Assembly (NCBI GenBank): GCA_965644295.1 | Contig: CBFFRP010000144.1 | Location: forward strand, 151,501 to 215,500 | Source: Paraphysomonas bandaiensis | Taxonomy: Eukaryota; Chrysophyceae | Length of the DNA: 64,000 nucleotides | Direction of reading: 5' to 3' | Program-made: the position numbers and the translations under genes | Part shown: positions 10,501 through 22,200 of the stretch, in pieces | How positions within the stretch are numbered: position 1 is the first letter of the stretch | Layout: the number at the start of each line of letters is the position of its first letter | Notes under the pieces: generated by a model | Database searches by the model: none | Seen by the model: only the letters and a program-made list of their open reading frames with translations | Told to the model about the DNA's origin: nothing

Positions 10501-12883
10501 GTAACTATTCCATCAGGAGTACTTGGTGATAGTTTTAGACCCTATGCGGAAAGGTGTGATAAAAATTTTATCCTCGTGTTGTTCATCTGTGTCCCATAGA
10601 TTAATACCTCCACTTCTGTCTCATATTTCTGAAGACCTCAATATTAATGTGCGTGCTAATTGGCATTCAGTGCTGAGCTAATATATTTTAGATTTATACT
10701 GAAGATAGCATGCAACATGATGCAGGAGCTGATGTAAGGATGAAACATATTGTACTCGTTGGTGTAATGTACTTGCCTAGCACTCGGACGGGTTCGAAGA
10801 GGTTTCAGCTTATAAAAGAGGGCTGGGGAAGATTAAAATAGTTCACAATAGTTACGAAGTCAATGAGCGGGAGATGAGCTGCCGGTAGTTGACATTACAT
10901 TGTGTAATTTTGTTTCTAATTACTGTCAGAGCTCTGTACCAGTACATGCTTGATGTTCCAATGGTAAGCCATAGCGATTTGTTGATAAAAGTAGTCATAT
11001 TTTTTCCTGCAGCTGATGTACTCGTTCGCCCCGGGCATCATGGAAGCTGCGTGTAGAGCGGCTTCCATTGTTCTCAATGATGAAATGTATCTCATACTTG
11101 GAGCATTATGCAGGTAGCTTTGTTTTGCTTCTTAGATCTTAGTTATTTTTCTTCGTGTGTGTGCAGTGATTCCCTCAAAATATTTGTGAGATATGCGGAT
11201 CCCAACGATGATTCTTGTGAAGTAGCAAAGAAGATGTTAGTTATGGGTTTAGGTATATATATGTCACTGAAATTGCGTTATGCTAACAATTCGTTCCAAG
11301 ATTGCATTCTTGGATTGATCCCGACATACTCCACTTGCTCGAGAACGCGAGAAGAAATTGAAAATAGTCAGGTATAGCTGACCGGAAAATAATGTCCCTA
11401 GTCATACTCCATAGGTTTTATTTGACTCTATAAGAGAAATGTTGAAAGTAATCGCTGATGCGCGGCGGTATTCACCGGGTTGGGGCATTGATGTTTCTGA
11501 TGATATGGTGTCTCTCCTTATCGCTGTTCTCTTGCACGATTCCAGTCATTGGGTTCAAAGGTACGCTTTCAGTGCGACGGCAAAATTGCCTTGGTTAGCT
11601 CGTAACTTTGTTTACAGGAATTATACTGCAGAGAATTCCGAAGGACTATCTGCTTTGCAGCTGAAGGTATGAATTTATTGCATCAGTATGTATGTATGTA
11701 CTGATATAGCTATGTACCTCCAGACTGAAGAGGACTTGTGGTTGAGTTTGTCGGATGCATTCGGTATTATGATTGCAGCATATTATACCCAAGCATTATA
11801 TTGTGGTTGTAGGTTGGTTATTGAAAGCATCACCTACACCTAGAACCACTGAAATTTTTTCGATAGAATTGTTACCTTTCTTGATGGTAATCACCTAGCG
11901 TCTGTGTACTCTTGTATATTAGATTTACCCGCTTGGTTTGACCAGGGCTTGTTGCAAGCATCATCTGAAGCTACTCCTCTACTTGCGACTGGACTATCCG
12001 TCTTATGTGATGCTGTTGATGTGTTGCCGTTGAATCATGTTACTGTACCGAAAAGTGCTGCATGTGATGATCTGGTGTCATGGTTGTTGCCTCATTTATT
12101 CCAGCATGTACGTTTTGCATCGATAATATGTTCCATTAAAATTATATATCTCCTAGCTTCGGACCCCAGAGTTAACGATTGACTGCATGTTCGGGATTGG
12201 TGTGTGTGCGATGAGAGCAGATGGAAGATTCGACTCCATTGTGGAACAAGCTGTATGTGATGCGGGAGCTATTATTGGTATGATTACCTATTTTGCGTAC
12301 TCTGTCTAACTATAAACAGCTAGCACTTGTGAAGATGATATAGAGCAGTTACGAATAAGGTAGGACTCTATGTGGTATCAGAGTCCATTTCTATTAAAGG
12401 TACTAAAATTATCGCAGAGATGTAGCGGTATCGGCGCTGTTGAAGTTGGCTGTTTTTCGCCAGCATACGCTTCCATCTTCATTGGATATTATTGAATCCT
12501 GTTTGCAAATGTTTCCTCTAGAATCAGATCCCTATGAGGCACGGGAAATTCATTCTTTAGTTGCTGATTTAGTTTTGGCCGGAGATCGGCGACTGTTGGG
12601 CCAACGGTTTCAGCTGCTACCGTCGTGGTTGGACATACTTGGACAACTCGGTATTTTGTGTGTTGGCATCATGAATGAATTGTGCTCTGCTAATGAGAAA
12701 TGCTGTGTCGGACTCAAGGACTATGATGAATTCTGGGATAGTCAAGTCGTCAATGTTTTCATTTTAAATAAAATCAAGACAATTGTGGCATGTGGAATTG
12801 CCGGCATGGATTCAAATCAATTCCAGGAAGCGAAAAACTCTACCCCCATTCAAATTCGTCAATTTTTTGAGCAGAAGCTGTAG
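7563..12883 (+). CDS. Importin-beta / karyopherin HEAT-repeat protein (IPO4/IPO5 group), many short introns
   Basis: Starts MNLPDLLSDLLGVDNVRRRD, the typical first HEAT helix of the importin-4/5 group, followed after a 64-nt intron by a REIVSTIRND...RRGLAAVLLR segment. Early exons fit as 7563-7667, 7732-7842, 7895-7985 and 8032 onward. AEWPELLHSLP and SPDPRMHYLCYFL look like HEAT repeats 3-4. Mid-protein, around 10720-11100, is DSDGFEEV plus EREMSCRALYQYMLD, the position where IPO4/IPO5 have an acidic stretch and a conserved helix. The last exon encodes PLESDPYEAREIHSL and stops at 12883. The likely role is nuclear import of proteins with Ran. I could not place every splice site: 8140-8190 and 8700-8900 are ambiguous, and I estimate over 20 introns. 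Which paralogue it is cannot be settled by eye. Confidence 0.75.
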
Positions 12884-13047
12884 TCATTTTTCGTTGGGTA
12901 CTTCTGTTTAGGACGTCGTATTGCGGAGAAAAAACATGAACATTTATTTTAACTATAATTAATAATGTTAACATCACAGCTATTTTAAGTAGGAGTGCTC
13001 TATACATGTCCACATACAAATACCTTGATTTTCTTTTGTGCAGTTGA

Positions 13048-13338
13048 TCACTCTAAACTAATCGATTTTGGAAGCTGTTTCCTGGGTGTAACGAAGAGTC
13101 CTAGTCCAGCCCACCCCACAGGTCTACCTTTCCCAACCCTTGCACAAGTGGAAACGCCGCCGTGCAGCCTCCGCCAGCTAGTACTCTGCCCCAGGCCCAA
13201 CTCGCGGCCAGCGCCATCTCCAGATACGACGGCGTCCCTATCCACCCCCATGTTTCTCAGGCTAGGTACACTTGACTCAACTAAGTCAGAATCCTGTGCC
13301 TCCACAGTGTCCTGCAGAGCCCTATCCCAAGGGACCAC
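13048..13338 (-). other. GC-rich open segment of unknown nature
   Basis: An open frame of 96 codons on minus (and 116 on plus across the same place) lies in a stretch visibly richer in G+C than its AT-rich surroundings. The minus frame is rich in Gly, Val and Arg (for example GGVSTCARVGKGRPVGWAG). I recognise no domain. It adjoins family A fragments, so it may be part of an old mobile element. The rest of 12884-13454 shows nothing. Confidence 0.25.
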
Positions 13339-13454
13339 CCCCTGACTAACCCCACGTTAGTTTCAGGTAGAAGTCTATCTAGCTTGACTAGTTTTTTTCA
13401 GCTACTTTTCTGGTGCTGATTCTCGACGCCTATATTGCAAAACATAAAAATTTC

Positions 13455-13690
13455 TTATATGAGCATCCGGCCAGTTCACCTTCTTAGGGACTCGAAAATC
13501 CTGAAGTCAGCAAATATAATGTATATCAACATTCTGCTTGCTCACTGTGTTTTTGCTTTTTGAGTGATAGAGCGAAAGTGGTTGCACCTTAGTGCTTGCG
13601 GTAACGCACAAGCAGCGTTCGTAGCGTTAAAAGTGGCATATCAGAGTTAACCACTGATCCTTTCAACTTTCAACGCCTATATTGCTAATA
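13455..13690 (+). mobile_element. Family A, copy 2 (3' part only)
   Basis: Matches the right half of copy 1, including GTTCACCTTCTTAGGGACTC and AGCGAAAGTGGTTGCACCTT, and ends in the CGCCTATATTGCTAATAAT tail seen after other copies. Confidence 0.6.
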
Positions 13691-13734
13691 ATAAGATATT
13701 CACCACTGGGCCTTTTCCCGGTTTATATTCGGCA

Positions 13735-13925
13735 GGGTTCAAATACGTCTACACAAGTGACACTTATTTTAGTGTCCCTTGTGCCACACAAGCATTGGCT
13801 TGTGGGAAGAAAATTACTTCCTGAAGATGTATATATGCTGTTCAAATTAGTTTTCCGGAGAAACATCTCCTGTACTAAGCCCCCATAACATCACGAAATG
13901 GTGTGAGTCCGACTTTGTTGAGGGC
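13735..13925 (-). mobile_element. Family A, copy 3 (5' part only, inverted)
   Basis: Contains ACGTCTACACAAGTGACACT and, at its right edge, GAGTCCGACTTTGTTGAGGG, the reverse complement of the family start. It lies head to head with copy 2 only 45 bases away. Confidence 0.6.
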
Positions 13926-15236
13926 AGTGTTCTTATAAATTACGATTGCTATATATATTTTTTCCTTGAATTGAGGCGGCTAGGGGTGTTGAGTTTTGCT
14001 TATTTGTATAACTATTATGGAAGAAAGCTTTACTTTAAAAGAGTTAAGTTATTAAAAAACAGTATTATATTATTATGGCCTTTTCTTAATAAAATTATAT
14101 TAGTTTATTGGAGTGTCTATCTACTATTCTCCCATCCTTCGTCTGACGTAGAAGATCATAATTATGACAGTGCAAATGATAGATCTTCTTAACATAGACT
14201 TCGAAACAGCACTTCAAGAGTACTACTGGCGAGTTCTAATGCCACATCTGATGCTGTAGAGGTGATTAGGAGCAGTGGCATCCAGTCCTTTCAGGGGTTG
14301 GGTCACGTTCTGACCTGGATGATGTGCTTCCTATCATCCTATCATGCACACAGCTTTGAATTAGGTGCGCTAGCAGGGGTTAAGTGTGATTGTACATAAA
14401 TGTGATGATGATGCCAATGAGTACACGGAGCCTCGTGCAACATTAAAATCGCAGTATGTTGGGGTACATCGGTTGTAGCAACTATTGAAATTTGATGACT
14501 TGTTGTTTTGAGTTAACCTAGTACAATGGTCATTCCCTAAGCATATGTACAGATCCCATTGATATAAAAGAATTTGTTCTTAAATTTAATGAAAAAGCAC
14601 ACATTTCCTTTAACTGCATGCAAGCTACAGCTAGCTATACATTCTAGATATAGCAGGCTTTCATCATTATGAGGATAAGCTACAATTTAACCTAGGGATT
14701 CGGAGTATCGTCCCTTGTTCTTTTTTCGTCGTCGTCTTGTGTATGCCTGTTTCTCACATGGCATGATCCAGCTGTATTAAATTGATTGCCCGCAAGTTCT
14801 CTGGAGCATTGATACAGGGGAGAATTGAAGTATTTTCACAGTCACTGATACTGTCACTCTAACTTCTAACTATGATCAGGGAACATAGATACAAATTCAG
14901 TACTGTTTCATATTGATCTCAACCGTCGTTAATGACACCATTACACACACAACAATATAAAGCAACATATTGGCAAGAAGAATGACTAATCCTGTGGCCA
15001 TAGATAACACAAAATGGAGCCTTGCTTTGGTCAATAAAGGCTTTGAAGGAGTCAGTAGATGGCCATCATCACACCTTAACTTTGGTATGAAGAAGATAAG
15101 GTCTTAGTGAAGAACTTTGCCAAGAAAAGAAGTATTTTTCATGTCATACCCAAATTGGGGTGGATAGAATCGTACCACAGCAAAAAAGACGAGTGCCCAG
15201 TTATGTTGAATCGACAGAGCGCGCAGCAAATAAAGC
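13926..15236. other. Intergenic, AT-rich
   Basis: About 1.3 kb with only short open frames, such as a 73-codon Lys/Leu/Ile-rich one at 13971-14192 that I do not trust. No RNA gene or repeat was recognised. Confidence 0.4.
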
Positions 15237-15710
15237 ATGGTAGGAAATACCAACATATCAAACATAGTCCATCCATCAGCACAGGAAATTTGCATACGTG
15301 CGTGCTATCCACTACATCGTAATGAGTTGGATGATGCACAAAGTCCATCTATTGAGACTTCTCATGACCCATGGATGCAGTTGGCGGATAAATTCAATGA
15401 TACCAGTTTGATATTTCAGAACCAATCTAGTAATAACAACGAGGACGAAACACCGGTTACTCCATTCAAGTGAGTAACATATGCTTCTAAACAGTGTAAC
15501 TCTTCTCTCTGTAGCCCTGTGCCCAACCTGGAGAGCATATTTATAACCAAACACTTTCTTGCAATACAAGAATCAAATCGAGTTGTAATGTATGCTAAAC
15601 AATACACACTTCCGAGAGCTTTATCGGTCGTCTCCATATTCGAAACATTCTCTTGCATTCCATTTCATTGTGATGTCATCTCTTTCTCAGTGTCTCCCAT
15701 GTTTCATTAA
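15237..15710 (+). CDS. Possible small two-exon gene, unknown product
   Basis: A frame ending ...NNNEDETPVTPF at 15469 can be joined through a 45-nt GT-AG intron (15470-15514) to an exon reading NPVPNLESIFITKHFLAIQE and stopping at 15710. The splice signals and intron length match those of the confirmed genes here. I see no domain, the start is uncertain (first ATG 15237 is in frame but weakly supported), and opposite-strand frames are also open, so this may be chance. Confidence 0.22.
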
Positions 15711-16235
15711 TTATTTTTCTAATGACATGCCCATCTCCATTAGTCACTTTATAACTGATCAGTTCTTCGCTCAGAATCCGTCATCATGGTAACAGCATGT
15801 TAATATGTGCGTACAGTGCTGGCGTAGCGTATCAGTTTTGGATCCAAATATGATGTTAATACCACGTACAGTACTCGGTACTGCGTAATACTTGAATGGG
15901 TATACCGGAATACGGCATGTAATTTTACCTTAGAAAGGCCTGTACCGAAGTATGGTATTGTGTACAGTGTAGTGGTGTATTCTATTGTTCGAAATTTGAA
16001 TGTGTGTATACCAGTATACTAATATATACTGTAGGTGTTATGTAGTGCTGTGTATACATACCTTCTCCGCAGACAGCTGGTCATGATTGTAACATGACGG
16101 CTATATGATATGATGATAACATGGATGTTATTGTGAGATTCACAGCCTCATTGTGAACTAGTAACTAACGGAACTTCTGTGCATGATGCAGCGCATCCTC
16201 TTATTTAAGTTAGTACTCTTTTAACTCCGAAAAGA
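15711..16235. other. Upstream region of the giant gene
   Basis: Non-coding. It contains the short perfect inverted repeat CAGTAC-TCG-GTACTG near 15869 and several further TACCG/GTAT-rich strings over about 15830-15970. No clear TATA box or other promoter element can be assigned. Confidence 0.3.
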
Positions 16236-19200
16236 ATGACACAGCTTCACATCTTGATCGAAGAAGGAAAGCAACTGCAGAATATATCTGGCCCAGTTCA
16301 TTGTGAAGTATATTGGTTCTCATAGTAATTAGAAAATTTAACTGTGTATATAGGTATATCTTCGACAGCCTGGCAAGCGGAAGGGTCGAGGTGTTTCAAC
16401 AGATACTGTGGAGGAAAATACTAACCCATCCTGGAACGAAACTGTTAAACTGTGAGTGCTGTGATATCGTTGTGTCTTTTTCTAGTTTATTGTCGAGGTG
16501 TGCAGTGATTTGGATGAATACGACTCATCAAAAGCAGAAGTCTGTATCGAAATATTATCATCTGGTGAGGTTGTAGGATCCGCACGAATTGCAGTTAGTG
16601 AAATATCCGATAAGAAGCGGTACAACCACCGTATCTTTTTACCATAGCGCCTAACCTTATTAACAGTATCCGCTTAGAAGAAGGCGGACTTCTGAAGATA
16701 TCTGCAAATGTCGAAAGTAATGTGTACCACTAATGTGTATCGCGACTAATGAAATCGTCAGATAAAACAGGAACCGATAAAGATGTTGAGATTGGAGTGG
16801 GTACGAAGGTAGAGGCTCGGTACCGTGGTAAAATGAAATATTATCCTGGTGTAATTACTCGTGTTCGTCTTGGTGGTAAAGCGTTTGATATCGACTATGA
16901 TGATGGGGAGCAGGAGATGGGAGTAAAGCGTGAGTTGATCAGAGCATTAGGTGGTGGAGGTAGTGGTTCTGGTGCTCGTGGGCGTGGAGACGATATTGGT
17001 GGTATTGATGAAGATGTTGAGCTTGGAGTGGGTACGAAAGTAGAGGCTCGGTACCGTGGTAAAATGAAATATTATCCTGGTGTAATTACTCGTGTTCGTC
17101 TTGGTGGTAAAGCGTTTGATATCGACTATGATGATGGGGAGCAGGAGATGGGTGTAAAGCGTGAGTTGATCAGAGCATTAGGTGGTGGAGGTAGTGGTTC
17201 TGGTAGTCGTAGTAGAAGTGCGAGTCGTCATCGAGACGACGATATTGGTGGTATTGATGAAGATGTTGAGCTTGGAGTGGGTACGAAGGTAGAGGCTCGA
17301 TACCGTGGTAAAATGAAATATTATCCTGGTGTAATTACTCGTGTTCGTCTTGGTGGTAAAGCGTTTGATATCGACTATGATGATGGGGAGCAGGAGATGG
17401 GTGTAAAGCGTGAGTTGATCAGAGCATTAGGTGGTGGAGGTAGTGGTTCTGGTAGTCGTAGTAGAAGTGCGAGTCGTCATCGAGACGACGATATTGGTGG
17501 TATTGATGAAGATGTTGAGCTTGGAGTGGGTACGAAGGTAGAGGCTCGGTACCGTGGTAAAATGAAATATTATCCTGGTGTAATTACTCGTGTTCGTCTT
17601 GGTGGTAAAGCGTTTGATATCGACTATGATGATGGGGAGCAGGAGATGGGTGTAAAGCGTGAGTTGATCAGAGCATTAGGTGGTGGAGGTAGTGGTTCTG
17701 GTGCTCGTGGGCGTGTAGACGATATTGGTGGTATTGATGAAGATGTTGAGCTTGGAGTGGGTACGAAGGTAGAGGCTCGGTACCGTGGTAAAATGAAATA
17801 TTATCCTGGTGTAATTACTCGTGTTCGTCTTGGTGGTAAAGCGTTTGATATCGACTATGATGATGGGGAGCAGGAGATGGGTGTAAAGCGTGAGTTGATC
17901 AGAGCATTAGGTGGTGGAGGTAGTGGTTCTGGTAGTCGTAGTAGAAGTGCGAGTCGTCATCGAGACGACGATATTGGTGGTATTGATGAAGATGTTGAGC
18001 TTGGAGTGGGTACGAAGGTAGAGGCTCGATACCGTGGTAAAATGAAATATTATCCTGGTGTAATTACTCGTGTTCGTCTTGGTGGTAAAGCGTTTGATAT
18101 CGACTATGATGATGGGGAGCAGGAGATGGGTGTAAAGCGTGAGTTGATCAGAGCATTAGGTGGTGGAGGTAGTGGTTCTGGTAGTCGTAGTAGAAGTGCG
18201 AGTCGTCATCGAGACGACGATATTGGTGGTATTGATGAAGATGTTGAGCTTGGAGTGGGTACGAAGGTAGAGGCTCGGTACCGTGGTAAAATGAAATATT
18301 ATCCTGGTGTAATTACTCGTGTTCGTCTTGGTGGTAAAGCGTTTGATATCGACTATGATGATGGGGAGCAGGAGATGGGTGTAAAGCGTGAGTTGATCAG
18401 AGCATTAGGTGGTGGAGGTAGTGGTTCTGGTGCTCGTGGGCGTGTAGACGATATTGGTGGTATTGATGAAGATGTTGAGCTTGGAGTGGGTACGAAGGTA
18501 GAGGCTCGGTACCGTGGTAAAATGAAATATTATCCTGGTGTAATTACTCGTGTTCGTCTTGGTGGTAAAGCGTTTGATATCGACTATGATGATGGGGAGC
18601 AGGAGATGGGTGTAAAGCGTGAGTTGATCAGAGCATTAGGTGGTGGAGGTAGTGGTTCTGGTAGTCGTAGTAGAAGTGCGAGTCGTCATCGAGACGACGA
18701 TATTGGTGGTATTGATGAAGATGTTGAGCTTGGAGTGGGTACGAAGGTAGAGGCTCGATACCGTGGTAAAATGAAATATTATCCTGGTGTAATTACTCGT
18801 GTTCGTCTTGGTGGTAAAGCGTTTGATATCGACTATGATGATGGGGAGCAGGAGATGGGTGTAAAGCGTGAGTTGATCAGAGCATTAGGTGGTGGAGGTA
18901 GTGGTTCTGGTGCTCGTGGGCGTGGAGATGATATTGGTGGTATTGATGAAGATGTTGAGCTTGGAGTGGGTACGAAGGTAGAGGCTCGGTACCGTGGTAA
19001 AATGAAATATTATCCTGGTGTAATTACTCGTGTTCGTCTTGGTGGTAAAGCGTTTGATATCGACTATGATGATGGGGAGCAGGAGATGGGTGTAAAGCGT
19101 GAGTTGATCAGAGCATTAGGTGGTGGAGGTAGTGGTTCTGGTAGTCGTAGTAGAAGTGCGAGTCGTCATCGAGACGACGATATTGGTGGTATTGATGAAG

Positions 19201-22200
19201 ATGTTGAGCTTGGAGTGGGTACGAAGGTAGAGGCTCGATACCGTGGTAAAATGAAATATTATCCTGGTGTAATTACTCGTGTTCGTCTTGGTGGTAAAGC
19301 GTTTGATATCGACTATGATGATGGGGAGCAGGAGATGGGTGTAAAGCGTGAGTTGATCAGAGCATTAGGTGGTGGAGGTAGTGGTTCTGGTGCTCGTGGG
19401 CGTGGAGATGATATTGGTGGTATTGATGAAGATGTTGAGCTTGGAGTGGGTACGAAGGTAGAGGCTCGGTACCGTGGTAAAATGAAATATTATCCTGGTG
19501 TAATTACTCGTGTTCGTCTTGGTGGTAAAGCGTTTGATATCGACTATGATGATGGGGAGCAGGAGATGGGTGTAAAGCGTGAGTTGATCAGAGCATTAGG
19601 TGGTGGAGGTAGTGGTTCTGGTAGTCGTAGTAGAAGTGCGAGTCGTCATCGAGACGACGATATTGGTGGTATTGATGAAGATGTTGAGCTTGGAGTGGGT
19701 ACGAAGGTAGAGGCTCGATACCGTGGTAAAATGAAATATTATCCTGGTGTAATTACTCGTGTTCGTCTTGGTGGTAAAGCGTTTGATATCGACTATGATG
19801 ATGGGGAGCAGGAGATGGGTGTAAAGCGTGAGTTGATCAGAGCATTAGGTGGTGGAGGTAGTGGTTCTGGTAGTCGTAGTAGAAGTGCGAGTCGTCATCG
19901 AGACGACGATATTGGTGGTATTGATGAAGATGTTGAGCTTGGAGTGGGTACGAAGGTAGAGGCTCGGTACCGTGGTAAAATGAAATATTATCCTGGTGTA
20001 ATTACTCGTGTTCGTCTTGGTGGTAAAGCGTTTGATATCGACTATGATGATGGGGAGCAGGAGATGGGTGTAAAGCGTGAGTTGATCAGAGCATTAGGTG
20101 GTGGAGGTAGTGGTTCTGGTAGTCATAGTAGAAGTGCGAGTCGTCATCGAGACGACGATATTGGTGGTATTGATGAAGATGTTGAGCTTGGAGTGGGTAC
20201 GAAGGTAGAGGCTCGGTACCGTGGTAAAATGAAATATTATCCTGGTGTAATTACTCGTGTTCGTCTTGGTGGTAAAGCGTTTGATATCGACTATGATGAT
20301 GGGGAGCAGGAGATGGGTGTAAAGCGTGAGTTGATCAGAGCATTAGGTGGTGGAGGTAGTGGTTCTGGTAGTCGTAGTAGAAGTGCGAGTCGTCATCGAG
20401 ACGACGATATTGGTGGTATTGATGAAGATGTTGAGCTTGGAGTGGGTACGAAGGTAGAGGCTCGATACCGTGGTAAAATGAAATATTATCCTGGTGTAAT
20501 TACTCGTGTTCGTCTTGGTGGTAAAGCGTTTGATATCGACTATGATGATGGGGAGCAGGAGATGGGTGTAAAGCGTGAGTTGATCAGAGCATTAGGTGGT
20601 GGAGGTAGTGGTTCTGGTAGTCGTAGTAGAAGTGCGAGTCGTCATCGAGACGACGATATTGGTGGTATTGATGAAGATGTTGAGCTTGGAGTGGGTACGA
20701 AGGTAGAGGCTCGGTACCGTGGTAAAATGAAATATTATCCTGGTGTAATTACTCGTGTTCGTCTTGGTGGTAAAGCGTTTGATATCGACTATGATGATGG
20801 GGAGCAGGAGATGGGTGTAAAGCGTGAGTTGATCAGAGCATTAGGTGGTGGAGGTAGTGGTTCTGGTAGTCGTAGTAGAAGTGCGAGTCGTCATCGAGAC
20901 GACGATATTGGTGGTATTGATGAAGATGTTGAGCTTGGAGTGGGTACGAAGGTAGAGGCTCGGTACCGTGGTAAAATGAAATATTATCCTGGTGTAATTA
21001 CTCGTGTTCGTCTTGGTGGTAAAGCGTTTGATATCGACTATGATGATGGGGAGCAGGAGATGGGTGTAAAGCGTGAGTTGATCAGAGCATTAGGTGGTGG
21101 AGGTAGTGGTTCTGGTGCTCGTGGGCGTGTAGACGATATTGGTGGTATTGATGAAGATGTTGAGCTTGGAGTGGGTACGAAGGTAGAGGCTCGATACCGT
21201 GGTAAAATGAAATATTATCCTGGTGTAATTACTCGTGTTCGTCTTGGTGGTAAAGCGTTTGATATCGACTATGATGATGGGGAGCAGGAGATGGGTGTAA
21301 AGCGTGAGTTGATCAGAGCATTAGGTGGTGGAGGTAGTGGTTCTGGTAGTCGTAGTAGAAGTGCGAGTCGTCATCGAGACGACGATATTGGTGGTATTGA
21401 TGAAGATGTTGAGCTTGGAGTGGGTACGAAGGTAGAGGCTCGGTACCGTGGTAAAATGAAATATTATCCTGGTGTAATTACTCGTGTTCGTCTTGGTGGT
21501 AAAGCGTTTGATATCGACTATGATGATGGGGAGCAGGAGATGGGTGTAAAGCGTGAGTTGATCAGAGCATTAGGTGGTGGAGGTAGTGGTTCTGGTGTTC
21601 GCGGGCGTGGAGAGGATATAGAAGAGGATGAACTGAATGTTGGCACGAGGGTAGAGGCTCGGTACCGTGGTAAAATGAAATATTATCCTGGTGTAATTAC
21701 TCGTGTTCGTCTTGGTGGTAAAGCGTTTGATATCGACTATGATGATGGGGAGCAGGAGATGGGTGTAAAGCGTGAGTTGATCAGAGCATTAGGTGGTGGA
21801 GGTAGTGGTTCTGGTGTTCGTGGGCGTGGAGAGGATATAGAAGAGGATGAACTGAATGTTGGCACAAGGGTAGAAGCTCGGTACCGTGGTAAAATGAAAT
21901 ATTATCCTGGTGTAATTACTCGTGTTCGTCTTGGTGGTAAAGCGTTTGATATCGACTATGATGATGGGGAGCAGGAGATGGGTGTAAAGCGTGAGTTGAT
22001 CAGAGCATTAGGTGGTGGAGGTAGTGGTTCTGGTGTTCGCGGGCGTGGAGAGGATATAGAAGAGGATGAACTGAATGTTGGCACGAGGGTAGAAGCTCGG
22101 TACCGTGGTAAAATGAAATATTATCCTGGTGTAATTACTCGTGTTCGTCTTGGTGGTAAAGCGTTTGATATCGACTATGATGATGGGGAGCAGGAGATGG

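Noticed and set aside
13735-13760. GGTTCAAATAC as a tRNA or SINE B box in family A
   Set aside because: Other family A copies read GGGCCCAAAGAC at this place, no A box is at the right distance, and no tRNA fold is visible.
13971-14192. 73-codon frame MRRLGVLSFAYLYNYYG...
   Set aside because: AT-driven composition, no splice partner and no domain; likely chance.
15860-15885. CAGTAC-TCG-GTACTG as an intrinsic terminator
   Set aside because: Short stem, no U-run, and bacterial-type terminators are not expected in this eukaryotic context.
16749-16751. ATG at 16749 as the start of the giant gene
   Set aside because: It lies within a 45-nt GT-AG intron that, when removed, connects the array in phase to a C2 domain; the upstream exons are protein-like.
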